NCBI GenBank assembly: GCA_017939795.1
Contig: JAGBAA010000086.1
Span: 20,298 to 84,297, forward strand
DNA: 64,000 nt
Direction: 5' to 3'
Origin: Thermoguttaceae bacterium
GTDB lineage: Bacteria > Planctomycetota > Planctomycetia > Pirellulales > Thermoguttaceae
In this document: positions 52,369 through 61,090 of the stretch, one piece after another
Layout: the number at the start of each line of letters is the position of its first letter
Numbering within the stretch: the stretch's first letter is position 1
Notes under the pieces: generated by a model
Told to the model about the DNA's origin: nothing
The model's input: only the letters and a program-made list of their open reading frames with translations
Databases searched by the model: none
Program-made: the position numbers and the translations under genes

Positions 52369-53079
52369 GTGCAGATTTTACCGGCAATCGATTTACGCGG
52401 AGGCAAATGCGTCCGTCTTCGTCAGGGCGACTATGCTCAGGAAACCGTTTTTGGGGATGACCCGGCCGCCATGGCAAAACATTGGGTCGATCTGGGGGGC
52501 GAGTTCCTTCATCTGGTGGATCTGGATGGAGCGAAAGACGGTGCTCCGACGAATCTTGAAGCGATCCGTAAAATCGTGCAGACGGTTGGCGTTCCGTGCG
52601 AGCTTGGCGGCGGGATCCGGAATGAAGAAACGATCCGTTCCCTTCTGGAACTTGGCCTCAATCGTCTGGTCATCGGCACATTGGCCCTGCGTCAGCCGGA
52701 ATGGTTTCGCGAAATGTGCCTGAAGTTCCCGAATCGCCTCGTGCTTGGGATCGATGCCCGAAACGGTTACGTCGCGACGGACGGCTGGCTCGAAACAAGT
52801 CAGACGAAGGCGATCGAGCTTGCGGATCAGTTCAGCGGCCTGCCGATGGCGGCTATCGTGTACACGGACATCGCGACGGACGGCATGATGAAAGGCTCAA
52901 ACGTGCCGGCGATGAAGGAAATGAAGGATGCCGTGAATGTGCCGGTCGTGGCTTCCGGCGGCGTCACGACGCTGGAGGATGTGCGGAAGCTGAAGGATGC
53001 CGGTCTGGATGCCGCCATCATTGGCCGTGCGCTCTATGAAGGCACGATCGATCTGCCGGACGCGCTGCGTCTTGCCTGA
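52369..53079 (+). CDS. hisA: Phosphoribosylformimino-5-aminoimidazole carboxamide ribotide isomerase
   Basis: 236 residues, a (beta/alpha)8 barrel that catalyses the fourth step of histidine synthesis. Opening 'QILPAIDLRGGKCVRLRQGD' contains the catalytic Asp8. 'LHLVDLDGAKDG', 'CELGGGIRNEETI' and 'VYTDIATDGMMKGSNV' contain the second catalytic Asp and the phosphate-binding Gly loops. The start is GTG at 52369 with AAAGGA eight bases upstream; the frame opens 48 bases earlier but that part is not HisA-like. It stands alone here; no other his gene is in the window. Confidence 0.96.
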   Translation: MQILPAIDLRGGKCVRLRQGDYAQETVFGDDPAAMAKHWVDLGGEFLHLVDLDGAKDGAPTNLEAIRKIVQTVGVPCELGGGIRNEETIRSLLELGLNRLVIGTLALRQPEWFREMCLKFPNRLVLGIDARNGYVATDGWLETSQTKAIELADQFSGLPMAAIVYTDIATDGMMKGSNVPAMKEMKDAVNVPVVASGGVTTLEDVRKLKDAGLDAAIIGRALYEGTIDLPDALRLA

Positions 53080-53297
53080 TCGTTTGTCCGAAGAATGAAG
53101 CAGGCCGACGGAAACTGTGCAGGAACTGTCGGCCTCAGCTTCGGAAGAAGGAGCTAATGGACTGATGTTTTCCATTTCGCTTTCATACTTCCTGATTTTT
53201 GCCTGAAGCTGCGCCGTATCCCCACGGTATCCCTGCCGTTTTCCCGCCTTTTTCATTCCATTTTTCTTTGGAGATCCTGGTTTTGGGAGGTCCATTC

Positions 53298-54035
53298 ATG
53301 AAAAAAACTTTTTGCATTCGCTTGGATTCGGAGGAGCTGACCTTTTCAGCATCCCATTTCATTACGTTTGATGCCTGCCTCTGCGAGGCGATTCATGGGC
53401 ACGATTTTCATGTTTCCGTGGAACTTGATCAGGAAATGGCTCCGGCAGGATACGTCATCGATTTTCTGCCGTTCATGGAGACTTTGCGGGAGATTCTGAA
53501 AAAACTGGACCATAAAACGCTGCTTCAGGGGGAGGATCCGAGAGTAAAATTCGTCATGGAGGAGAAGGAACCGGAAGAACCGATGGGAATGATGGATTGG
53601 ATGACGCGGGTCGGTGACTGGCTCTCGTCCGTAAATCAGTACGAGGCGGATCCGCCGAAAGAGCTTTCTCCGGATGACTATTTTCAGAAAATGGCGCAAA
53701 TGGCGCAAATGGCTGGGGAGGAAATCGAGGGACGGACGCCGTCTTTCTGCGGAGAGAGTGATTTTGAGACGGAACCGTGCCAAATGGCTGATTCGGAAGG
53801 GATGGCACCCATGCGGCATGAGCTTGAGGTCAAGTTCGGCTCGAAACGCTGGGTCCTGCCTCTGGAGGACTGCATCATTCTGCCGATCCGGAACACGACG
53901 GCAGAACAGCTCGCAGAGTATATTGCGGATCAGCTTGCTCAGAGTGAACTTTTGGCAGAAGGGAAATGGACCCGTTTGTGCGTGGAAGTGGAAGAGGCTC
54001 CCGGAATGAAAGGGGCGTGCACGCTCGCACCGTGA
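53298..54035 (+). CDS. 6-pyruvoyl-tetrahydropterin synthase/QueD family protein with internal insertion
   Basis: 245 residues. Zinc ligands are His20 in 'FSASHF', and His33 and His35 in 'CEAIHGHDFHV'; Cys29 in CxxxHxH is the expected catalytic Cys. 'YVIDFLPFMETLREILKKLDHKTL' in part and 'NTTAEQLAEYIADQL' are also family blocks, and 'VEEAPG' ends the core. Between them, about residues 85-180, is an acidic Met-rich insertion ('MAQMAQMAG' and others) absent from typical 120-residue QueD. QueD makes 6-carboxytetrahydropterin for queuosine; queF lies 4.7 kb away, which supports but does not prove that role. I chose the ATG at 53298 with GGGAGG upstream. A bidirectional terminator follows. Confidence 0.85.
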   Translation: MKKTFCIRLDSEELTFSASHFITFDACLCEAIHGHDFHVSVELDQEMAPAGYVIDFLPFMETLREILKKLDHKTLLQGEDPRVKFVMEEKEPEEPMGMMDWMTRVGDWLSSVNQYEADPPKELSPDDYFQKMAQMAQMAGEEIEGRTPSFCGESDFETEPCQMADSEGMAPMRHELEVKFGSKRWVLPLEDCIILPIRNTTAEQLAEYIADQLAQSELLAEGKWTRLCVEVEEAPGMKGACTLAP

Positions 54036-54073
54036 GCCGTTTCTTTTCGACGTTTTCTGCTTCGGTCACCTAA

Positions 54074-54113
54074 AAAAGCCGTACGGTCTGAAGATCGCAC
54101 GGCTTTCTGTTTT
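54074..54113. terminator. Bidirectional terminator between the QueD-like gene and zwf
   Basis: aaagccgt (54075-54082) pairs with acggcttt (54099-54106), with longer imperfect pairing inside. T-runs follow on both strands. Confidence 0.85.
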
Positions 54114-54148
54114 TTCGTTGACGGAAGAATGGCCCTCTGGATCCTCCG

Positions 54149-55936
54149 CTATTTGCCGAAGGGTTTGGGAAGGACCGGGCATACGTTGAACCACTGCTGA
54201 CCGCGGCTTTCCATCCACGTATCGGATTCCTCCGGTCCCCAGCTTCCGATCTCGTATTTTGCCGGGAATTCCGGAGGATCGCCTCCGTTGAGATGCTCGT
54301 CCCAGGCATTCTGGATCGGATCCATGATCTTCCAGGCGATTTCCGTTTCATCGCCTCGGATGAAAAGACTCAGATCGCCAAGGACGACATCCAGAAGAAG
54401 CCGCTCGTACGCTTCCGGAAATGCATCGCGGTAGTGCCGGGCAAAGGTGAAGCTCATCGCAGCGTGCGAGATCTCCTTTTCCGTGTCTGGAACTTTCGTC
54501 ACGAAACCAAGCTGGATGCCCTCGGCCGGCTGAAGCTGGATCAGGAGCGAGTTTGGTGCGCACGTTTCCGTTTTGGGGAATAGGAGATGCGGCGGTTTAC
54601 GGAAACGCATCAGGATCTGCGTCGTTCGGCATCCCATCCCTTTTCCGGAACGAAGGTAGAAGGGGACGCCGCTCCAGCGCCAGTTCTCGATCTGAAGTTC
54701 CATCGCGGCAAACGTCGGCGTTGAAGGCTCAAGGGCATCCTTGGTCTCGCCGCTTCCGTAAGCCGTATCCGGAATGTACTGCCCGCGGATCGTGCGCTCC
54801 CGTACTTCTTCCGGACTATGGAATGGACGGATAGCCTGAAGGACCTTCACTTTTTCATTTCGGATGCTTTCCGCGTCCAGGCTTGCCGGGGCTTCCATTG
54901 CGGTGAGGGCGAGAAGCTGGAGCAGGTGATTCTGGAACATATCGCGCAAGATCCCCGCCCGGTTGAAATACGCGGCCCGGTGACCGACGAGAGCATCTTC
55001 ACTTGCCGTGATCTGCACATGATCGATGAACTGCCGGTTCCAGAGCGGTTCAAAAATCGAGTTGGCGAAACGGAGGACCAGAAGATTTCTGGCCGTCTCT
55101 TTACCGAGATAGTGGTCGATCCGGTAAATGCGGTTTTCCGGGAAGACGCTTCGCAGCGCGGCATTCAGTTCCTTCGCCGTTTCGAGATCTACGCCGAACG
55201 GTTTCTCCACGACGATCCGGCAGTCCACGCCTTTTTCCCGCAGGCGATAGACTTCCGGCGTTAATGCCCGAAGGATCGGCTGGTAGAGATCCGGGGAGGT
55301 CGCGAGGTAGAAAATGCGCGTCCGTGTTTCGCTGGTCTCCTGTGCATCAAGCAGTACCCCAAGCCGATTCATGTCTTCCGCGCTCGTCCCGTCTGCCGAA
55401 GCGTAGACCATGTGTCTCGCAAAATCACGCCAGATCATTCCGTCCTGCAAAGCATTTTGCGGGGCGTTCTGCAAAGTACTCTGCGGAATCTGCGGATCGG
55501 CATTCTCTTTTGGACTTTCCGTTTCGGTTTTCTCCCAGCCGGTTGGCCACTCGGCAGGCCAGTCGGAGGGGCCTTCCGGGTTTTTCAGGGACGCGAACCA
55601 TTCTTCGCTGCTCATCGGCTTGCGGGCAACGCCGGCGATCCGGAAATCTTTGGGAAGCTGACCTTTTGCGAAAAGCTGCGCAAGAGCCGGGACCAGCTTC
55701 CGTTTCGTTAAATTACCGGAGGCCCCGTAAATCACGAGAGTAAACGGAGCTGGTGATTTGCCGCCTTCAGAATTTTGGGAGGTCCGGAGATCCGCTGTGG
55801 AGTGTGTGGTCGGATCCGAGTAAGCGGTCAACGCCGAATGATCCGCATTTTCAGGGCGCGGGCCTGTATTGGGTACCGTATTTTCTTTCGGAGTATCTCC
55901 CATATTGCGGGAAACGGTTGAGGGGAGGGTGTCCAT
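54149..55936 (-). CDS. zwf: Glucose-6-phosphate 1-dehydrogenase
   Basis: Oxidises glucose-6-phosphate with NAD(P)+ at the start of the pentose phosphate route. Key blocks: the nucleotide-binding 'IYGASGNLTKRKLVPALAQL' (the usual GASGD Asp is Asn here), 'VVEKPFGVDLETAKELN', the substrate motif 'RIDHYLGKETARNLLVLRFAN' in part, 'FLRSGKGM-like' 'YLRSGKGMG' and 'YERLLLDVVLGD'. At 595 residues it is about 100 longer than usual: an N-terminal Pro/Thr/Asn extension (about 1-63) and a Trp/Pro/Gln-rich insertion near 115-165. I chose the ATG at 55936 with AAAGGAAAA upstream. Its partners gnd and pgl are not in the window. Confidence 0.95.
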   Translation of the reverse strand: MDTLPSTVSRNMGDTPKENTVPNTGPRPENADHSALTAYSDPTTHSTADLRTSQNSEGGKSPAPFTLVIYGASGNLTKRKLVPALAQLFAKGQLPKDFRIAGVARKPMSSEEWFASLKNPEGPSDWPAEWPTGWEKTETESPKENADPQIPQSTLQNAPQNALQDGMIWRDFARHMVYASADGTSAEDMNRLGVLLDAQETSETRTRIFYLATSPDLYQPILRALTPEVYRLREKGVDCRIVVEKPFGVDLETAKELNAALRSVFPENRIYRIDHYLGKETARNLLVLRFANSIFEPLWNRQFIDHVQITASEDALVGHRAAYFNRAGILRDMFQNHLLQLLALTAMEAPASLDAESIRNEKVKVLQAIRPFHSPEEVRERTIRGQYIPDTAYGSGETKDALEPSTPTFAAMELQIENWRWSGVPFYLRSGKGMGCRTTQILMRFRKPPHLLFPKTETCAPNSLLIQLQPAEGIQLGFVTKVPDTEKEISHAAMSFTFARHYRDAFPEAYERLLLDVVLGDLSLFIRGDETEIAWKIMDPIQNAWDEHLNGGDPPEFPAKYEIGSWGPEESDTWMESRGQQWFNVCPVLPKPFGK

Positions 55937-56098
55937 CGGGATTTTCCTTTCGCAAAAAATTTGGTTTGGTGAAATCATCATGCCTGAAAGGTTCCGCAGT
56001 TTGAAAAGTTCCGCAAAAGTGTTTTCCGTCTCAGATTTGGATCCGGAACGGGTCCTGAATTTGGAAAATCAGGAGATCACGGGATTCAGATCAGGCTC

Positions 56099-56129
56099 TT
56101 GAAAATTTCTCTATTTGGTATTTTATACT
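56099..56129 (+). promoter_or_regulatory. Possible promoter of the 56371 gene
   Basis: TTGAAA (56099-56104), a 19-bp spacer and TATACT (56124-56129). The spacer is longer than at other promoters in the window. Confidence 0.45.
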
Positions 56130-56148
56130 AAATTTTGATTTTGTTCAA
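56120..56148 (-). promoter_or_regulatory. Promoter of zwf
   Basis: On the minus strand, TTGAAC (56148-56143), a 17-bp spacer and TAAAAT (56125-56120). It overlaps the plus-strand -10. Confidence 0.6.
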
Positions 56149-56370
56149 GTACCTCCCAGTAGAAATTTTGAAAAATTTTTTATTTCTATGGAAATTTTGC
56201 GGGATCTTCCGCTCTCTTTTTCAACTCAATTTTACTCATTTGGTAAAGTCCGCAATGAGGATCAAATAAAACGATTGAATGGAGAGAGATTTTTTTCTGA
56301 AAGAGTTGGTTTGGGTGGACCGATAGGGAAAGAGACCCGTGAGTCTGTTTCGATTTTTAGGAGTTTCGCA

Positions 56371-58455
56371 ATGAAAGCACGAATTTTTCTTTTCCTTTTC
56401 CTGCTCCTGCTTCCCATGGGACTCAAGGCGCAAGGTCAGGCAAAAATTACGGAAGCACTGGATGATTTTCAGCCGGAGATCATTCTTGAGGATGCCGAGC
56501 TTCCTGAAGTCCCTGCGCCGAATGTACCGACTGGGGTGCCGTCAGCCAAGAAGTCTGAACATTTGGGAAAAGCGGCGGATGAAGATGAAAAAAATGAGGA
56601 GCTGATCCTTGAAGAACCTGCCGAGATTACGGAACAGGCGGATGCCGGGACCGGAAACAAAGCGAAAGCATCGGCGAAAACCGAGAGCAGGAAGAAATCT
56701 TCCGTGCTTGTCCGCAGGAAGCAAAACAGGACATCTGGAACGAATGAAGTGCCGAATGGAGCCGGAGCAGATGAAAATGTTAATGCGGGTAAAGATGCAG
56801 ATTCAGGCAATGAGGTTGCCCCGAACGACGGTGTACTTCCGAAGAATAGCGTACAGTCAGGCGAGAATGCTGCTGTTCTGATCCCATTTAATCCGGGAAG
56901 CCGCATGATGGTGCGTCCCGGGGTTTCTGCAGACGGTACAGACGGTTCGGTCTCTGACGGAAAAAAAGGCAAGGCGGAAAATGCTCGGGAATTGCAGTTC
57001 ATTACGGACCCCGCCGAGGCTCTTGAGGCCTTTTTTGCGAAATACCAGTTCCCCTATTCCTTCATTCGCGTTAATGTTTTGAAGGAAAATATCGTAAGTC
57101 GTCCGGTGGAGGGGGTGATGCAGATGGAGGTCCCGCTCATCATTTCGTTTGATTCGGAACTTTATGCGGAATTCCAGCAGGAACTGGCAGAGCTTTTAAG
57201 CGGGATCGCGGTCTCGGCTCCTCAGGAGCTGGATCTGACGAAGATCCGTCATTCACTGCGTCCTGCCCGGAAAAATGTGATCCTGAATCTCCAGACTTCC
57301 GGTGAACGCTATATTGCGTTTGAGCTTTCGCCGGAGTGTCGTGAGATCCTTGCGCGTCATGCGGCTTTGGTACCAACGGCGTCACTGACACTTTACGATG
57401 AAGGGAAAAATCTCCTGGATCGGCACTATTTCCCGCTCCTTTACCGGGATGTGGTGAAAGCGTATCCGATCAATCTGCTGGGCGTCTACCATGGCGACAG
57501 TCAGACGATCCGGATCTACCCGCATCAGGAAGAAAAGTTTGCGGAATTTGTCCACGAGCAGGCTGCGTCTTTCGTCATTCCGGAACCGTTTCCTGTCATC
57601 GCAGCCTACTCTGCCAGCGAGGCGTTTCTGAACCGGACGGCGAAGAATTTCTACCTGGAGTCCAATTTCAGACGGGGGGAACGTTTCCCGGAGATCTCGT
57701 ACATGGTATACGTGCAGGTTTCCGCGGAGGATTTTCAGAAGATCCGGTTCATGAACTGTACTGTCATGACGGAACAGGCTGGCGTACCGGTTACGGAAGG
57801 CGGGAAGAAAAACACACCGGAGTTTTCCGAAGAGACGCTTCGGATCCTGGACGAAAACCTGACGGAGACGGATGGTGAAAATTCGATCCTTGAACCTGCG
57901 GAAAAAGATTCGGAAGCCGAGGCCGCTCATTCTGAGATTCTTTCGGAGGCGGCCGATACTGCGGATAATGCGGACGCGCCGCAGGCTGCTGATATGTCGG
58001 AGCCTGCGGCTGGGGCGGGAATTGCCGGGACGTCCGGAATTCTGCTCTCGCAGAGCGAGATCGCGTCGGCGGGTGTGCTGGAAACTTCCATAAAACGGAT
58101 CATGAAGGCGCAGAATTCAGCCGTTTTGAGTTTTTTCGGCGAAAAGGAACGGAACGTCACGCTGAAAAAGCAGGAAATTGAGGACCTCGCAGAGGTGTTC
58201 GGCATCGAGCTGATCCGAAAAACGCAGACTTTCACGAGCGCACCGTCGCTGATCCCATCGATCGGCTGGATGGAAATTTCCCCCGGCGTCTCGCTGCTTC
58301 TTCTCGATCCGGGAACTCCGGAAAGTGCACCCGCCAGCGAGTTTACGCAGGAGGCTGCATTTTGGATCTCTTTGGAGAACGGAACGCTGGCTCTGGTCTC
58401 GTGCGTGTTGGATGCGGAGTTCATCCGCCTTTTGAATGGAAAGTTTCGGGAGTGA
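56371..58455 (+). CDS. Large exported hypothetical protein, 694 aa
   Basis: The signal peptide is 'IFLFLFLLLLPMGLKAQ'. Residues about 20-205 are a charged low-complexity stretch. Residues about 205-475 form a folded alpha/beta part ('ELQFITDPAEALEAFFAKYQ', 'LELSPECREILARHA'-like 'FELSPECREILARH', 'YPINLLGVYHGDSQTIRIYP', 'YMVYVQVSAEDFQKIRF'). An Ala/Glu-rich linker follows (about 490-555), then a second folded region (about 570-694, 'SIGWMEISPGVSLLLLDPG'). I recognise no domain. I chose the ATG at 56371 because AGGAG lies seven bases upstream and the signal peptide starts there. Monocistronic as far as visible. Function unknown. Confidence 0.82.
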   Translation: MKARIFLFLFLLLLPMGLKAQGQAKITEALDDFQPEIILEDAELPEVPAPNVPTGVPSAKKSEHLGKAADEDEKNEELILEEPAEITEQADAGTGNKAKASAKTESRKKSSVLVRRKQNRTSGTNEVPNGAGADENVNAGKDADSGNEVAPNDGVLPKNSVQSGENAAVLIPFNPGSRMMVRPGVSADGTDGSVSDGKKGKAENARELQFITDPAEALEAFFAKYQFPYSFIRVNVLKENIVSRPVEGVMQMEVPLIISFDSELYAEFQQELAELLSGIAVSAPQELDLTKIRHSLRPARKNVILNLQTSGERYIAFELSPECREILARHAALVPTASLTLYDEGKNLLDRHYFPLLYRDVVKAYPINLLGVYHGDSQTIRIYPHQEEKFAEFVHEQAASFVIPEPFPVIAAYSASEAFLNRTAKNFYLESNFRRGERFPEISYMVYVQVSAEDFQKIRFMNCTVMTEQAGVPVTEGGKKNTPEFSEETLRILDENLTETDGENSILEPAEKDSEAEAAHSEILSEAADTADNADAPQAADMSEPAAGAGIAGTSGILLSQSEIASAGVLETSIKRIMKAQNSAVLSFFGEKERNVTLKKQEIEDLAEVFGIELIRKTQTFTSAPSLIPSIGWMEISPGVSLLLLDPGTPESAPASEFTQEAAFWISLENGTLALVSCVLDAEFIRLLNGKFRE

Positions 58456-58773
58456 TTTTCCTGGAGATCTTAAACGATCCAGGAGTTGGTAAACTGGGGG
58501 GATGCCTGCCGCATGAACATTAAAAAGGAAAGCGGGAAACCGTCGGAGAAAATTGGATCTTGGGTCTGACGAGCAGCGAGACGGGAAGTTTTTTTGCGGA
58601 TTTGTGCAAAAATTCAAGCTCTCCCCCTTGCTTTTTTCCTGCTTTGAACTATGATGAAAGAACTTGGAAAAACTGGATCCGGAATGTGTGAAGTGTGCCG
58701 TCTGACGTGATTGGGTGCGCGCCTTTCAAACGGACTCCGGGGAAACAGACACGAATTTTAAAGGAGAAAATCA
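58456..58773. other. Intergenic region upstream of queF
   Basis: Holds the queF promoter (58628-58655) and a leader of about 110 bases. I looked for a preQ1 riboswitch (short C-rich pseudoknot) and could not support one. Confidence 0.55.
58628..58655 (+). promoter_or_regulatory. Promoter of queF
   Basis: TTGCTT (58628-58633), a 16-bp spacer and TATGAT (58650-58655). Confidence 0.68.
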
Positions 58774-59142
58774 ATGGCAGAACAGTTCCGTGATATTTTG
58801 GAGACTTTTGCGAACAGCTACCCGGGCCGTAATTACCAGATCGAGATCATTTGTCCGGAATTCACTTCCGTTTGTCCGAAGACGGGCCAGCCGGACTACG
58901 GGACCATGACGATCCGCTATATTCCGAAGGAAAAGTGCGTGGAGCTGAAGAGTCTCAAATTCTACATGCAGCGTTTCCGCAATGAAGGGATCTTCTACGA
59001 AAACGTCACGAACCGGATCCTCGACGATCTTGTTGCGGTCATTGAGCCGAAATGGCTGGAACTGACGGCGAAGTTCACGCCTCGCGGCGGGATCAGCACG
59101 AACGTCATCGTGGAGTACGCCTGCACGGAAAAGGAGGGCTGA
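58774..59142 (+). CDS. queF: NADPH-dependent 7-cyano-7-deazaguanine reductase (type I QueF)
   Basis: Reduces preQ0 to preQ1 in queuosine synthesis. 122 residues, the short unimodular type. Catalytic Cys34 and Asp41 are in '[13 protein letters not shown]' with the required seven-residue spacing. The QueF motif '[16 protein letters not shown]' holds the NADPH-contact Glu, and 'TNRILDDLV' and 'FTPRGGI' complete the fold. AAAGGAG precedes the ATG. It has its own promoter and terminator. The QueD-like gene at 53298 could supply an earlier step; queC and queE are not seen. Confidence 0.96.
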   Translation: MAEQFRDILETFANSYPGRNYQIEIICPEFTSVCPKTGQPDYGTMTIRYIPKEKCVELKSLKFYMQRFRNEGIFYENVTNRILDDLVAVIEPKWLELTAKFTPRGGISTNVIVEYACTEKEG

Positions 59143-59182
59143 TCTGGGGGGGATTTTCAGAGATCCTGAATCTCAATGTCTT

Positions 59183-59216
59183 CGGCTGTCCTCTGGATCG
59201 GACGGCCGATTTTTTT
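59183..59216 (+). terminator. Terminator of queF
   Basis: cggctgtcc (59183-59191) pairs with ggacggccg (59200-59208, one G-U), followed by seven T. Confidence 0.85.
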
Positions 59217-59271
59217 GTTTGAAGAGGTCTGATTTATTTCTGTAAGGGGGACAGAAGACAGCGCACAGGAT

Positions 59272-59300
59272 AAAAAAACGTCTCCCTGAAAAGAGAGACG
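59272..59300 (-). terminator. Terminator of the Spy-like gene
   Basis: cgtctc (59279-59284) pairs with gagacg (59295-59300). On the minus strand it is followed by seven T (59278-59272). Confidence 0.75.
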
Positions 59301-59332
59301 CTGGAGGAATTTTGACGTAAAGCCGTCAGATC

Positions 59333-59881
59333 TTAACCGCGGGGACCTTTTGCGTGCGGGCCGTGAGGACCACGTTCTCCACGGGGACCTCGCTCACCGC
59401 GGGGACCACGATCGCCCTGCGGGCCGCGGGGGCCGCGTTTGCGCATTTCTTCCATACGGGCTTTCACTTCTTCACGCTGTTCATCAGTGAGGACGGCATC
59501 GCATTTTTCAGCCATTTCTTTGCGAAGTTTCATCATTTCTTCATCAACGGCTTTCATTTCTTTTTCCATCTCTTTTTCGATGGCCATTTTTTTCTCGACG
59601 AGAGCTTTGAACTGCGGACCGTAGGATTTCATGATTTCCATCATTTCCTTCGTCTGTTCTTCGGTCGCGATTCCGCGATACGCCATGAGCATCCAGGGGC
59701 TGCGCTGACCGCCGCGGCGGAATTCCGGTTTCGGACCTTTCTGAGGAGCATCAGCCGGAGCGGCTGCAGGAGCATCAGCTGGAGCAGCTTCGGGAGCCGG
59801 AGCGTCCTGTGCGTAAGAGAATGAGGAAACGCTCAAAAAAGCACCAAGGGCAATGAGGAGAAAATTTTTCTGAAGTTTCAT
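59333..59881 (-). CDS. Exported Spy/LTxxQ-like helical protein with collagen-like tail
   Basis: 182 residues. The signal peptide is 'NFLLIALGAFLSVSSFSYAQ'. A Pro/Ala stretch (about 25-50) is followed by an alpha-helical Met/Lys/Glu-rich core ('EQTKEMMEIMKSYGPQFKAL', 'VEKKMAIEKEMEKEMK'), ending in 'VLTDEQREEVKARMEEM', the LTxxQ-type motif of Spy/CpxP periplasmic chaperones. The last 33 residues are Gly-X-Y triplets (GPR, GPQ, GDR, GPR, GER, GPR, GER, GPH) as in collagen. AGGAG precedes the ATG. Spy relatives bind unfolded proteins or metals; the collagen-like tail is unusual and could form trimers. Confidence 0.87.
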   Translation of the reverse strand: MKLQKNFLLIALGAFLSVSSFSYAQDAPAPEAAPADAPAAAPADAPQKGPKPEFRRGGQRSPWMLMAYRGIATEEQTKEMMEIMKSYGPQFKALVEKKMAIEKEMEKEMKAVDEEMMKLRKEMAEKCDAVLTDEQREEVKARMEEMRKRGPRGPQGDRGPRGERGPRGERGPHGPHAKGPRG

Positions 59882-60234
59882 TTTCGAACTCCTTCAATGA
59901 ATGAAAAAATTTTTTAAGAGACCGTACGCTCTATGCTTCGGATCTTTCTTCCAAATACTTTCGGCCTGAAGCAGAAGAAAGGAAGCATAAAGCGAACCGT
60001 CGGGGAGATGCTGCTTGAACCAGCCTGGCCGATACGGCATCTGGGGAAGGTCGAATGATCCAGATGCCGTTTTCGGCTGGCTCACTTTTTCAGTTACGTC
60101 CGGAAAAAGAAACCGCCACAAAATTTAAACTTTTTTGCCAAATTTTGCCATGACGGAACCGGAGGCTTCTTTCTTTGGCGCAGAAGAATGACTGCCGAAG
60201 CGCGATCTTGTGCCTGGTCGCCGGGACGATGATT
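59882..60234. other. Intergenic region without recognised genes
   Basis: 353 bases between ndk and the Spy-like gene, both minus strand. A minus-strand frame at 59894-60121 has no ribosome binding site or family resemblance. I see no terminator for ndk and no promoter I would defend. Confidence 0.5.
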
Positions 60235-60708
60235 TTACGCTTCTTCACGTTCCGATTCAGAAAGGAGGAACGCGTCGTCGCACGATTTCCAGGTCACGAG
60301 TTCTTCCGGACGGAAAAAAATCGCGATCTCGCGTTCTGCGGATTCCGGAGAATCAGAGGCGTGGACGAGATTTTTCTGTCCGCTGATGGAAAAATCACCG
60401 CGGATGGTGCCTGGTTCGGCAAGGTATCCCTTCGTCGTGCCGACCATTTTACGCACGACATTCACGACGTCGCGTCCTTCCAGGCAGATCGCCGTGACCG
60501 GATCGCTCGTGATGTATCCGAGGAGATTGGGGAAAAACGGTTTTTCGACGTGCTCTGCATAGTGCTTTGAAGCGATTTCCGGAGTGACCTGCATCAGTTT
60601 CATGCCGACGATGCGGAAACCTTTCTGTTCAAAACGGGCCAAGACAGTACCTGCCAGACGGCGTTCCATGCAGTCTGGTTTCAGAAGAATAAGGGTGCGC
60701 TGTTTCAT
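60235..60708 (-). CDS. ndk: Nucleoside diphosphate kinase
   Basis: 157 residues. It equalises NTP pools through a phospho-histidine. 'RTLILLKPDCMERRLAGTVL' opens the fold, 'HYAEHVEKPFFPNLLGYITS' and 'MVGTTKGYLAEPGTIRGDFS' bind the nucleotide, and the active His116 lies in 'KNLVHASDSPESAEREI'. AGGGAAA precedes the ATG. A promoter lies about 150 bases upstream. The C-terminal extension ('SCDDAFLLSESEREEA') is slightly longer than usual. Confidence 0.97.
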   Translation of the reverse strand: MKQRTLILLKPDCMERRLAGTVLARFEQKGFRIVGMKLMQVTPEIASKHYAEHVEKPFFPNLLGYITSDPVTAICLEGRDVVNVVRKMVGTTKGYLAEPGTIRGDFSISGQKNLVHASDSPESAEREIAIFFRPEELVTWKSCDDAFLLSESEREEA

Positions 60709-60860
60709 AAAATTTCCCTGCGTAATTTTTGCGAAAATGAAAAAATTTGAATCTCTGGGATGGGATTTTTTTCGAAAACGACGCGAGAACGGAACTGACC
60801 GTTATTTGCCGTGAAGCCGAACACGCAGGAGGTCTTCGATAAAATTCCCCTTTCTTTTGT

Positions 60861-60889
60861 ATTTTAGCGTACTATTGCGATTTTGTCCA
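60861..60889 (-). promoter_or_regulatory. Promoter of ndk
   Basis: On the minus strand, TGGACA (60889-60884), a 17-bp spacer and TAAAAT (60866-60861). Confidence 0.65.
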
Positions 60890-60933
60890 GAGGAATGCGG
60901 CTCTCATGAGAGAAAAAGGTCGATTTTCTTTGT

Positions 60934-60985
60934 GTTTTGGGAGCTGTGTGGAGTTTTGGGAGCTGTGTGGAGTTTTGGGAGCTGT
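60934..60985. repeat. 19-bp tandem repeat, two full and one partial copy
   Basis: The unit gttttgggagctgtgtgga lies at 60934-60952 and 60953-60971, with a 14-bp partial copy at 60972-60985. Two copies lie just downstream of the ndk promoter's -35 side. Confidence 0.93.
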
Positions 60986-61061
60986 TGGGAAAGAAACTGT
61001 TCCCAAAAGGAGGAGCGGAGGAGACTTGGACGCGCTCGCGTTCTACTTGAGGTACCCGTCC

Positions 61062-61090
61062 TTGACTTTTGAGAAAATTTCCGCTAAAAT
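61062..61090 (+). promoter_or_regulatory. Promoter of the ferredoxin-nitroreductase gene
   Basis: TTGACT (61062-61067), a 17-bp spacer and TAAAAT (61085-61090), 97 bases before the ATG. Confidence 0.72.

Larger units (their letters stand above)
55937..56370. other. Divergent intergenic region with overlapping promoters
   Basis: Contains the zwf promoter and a plus-strand promoter for the 56371 gene whose -10 elements overlap (56120-56129). The plus-strand leader is about 235 bases and AT-rich; the frame starting at 56188 runs through it without a ribosome binding site. Confidence 0.6.

Noticed and set aside
58656..58773. preQ1 riboswitch upstream of queF
   Set aside because: The leader is long enough, but I found no hairpin plus A-rich tail matching the preQ1 aptamer.
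59894..60121. 75-codon minus-strand frame upstream of the Spy-like gene
   Set aside because: No ribosome binding site and no resemblance to a known protein; kept as intergenic.
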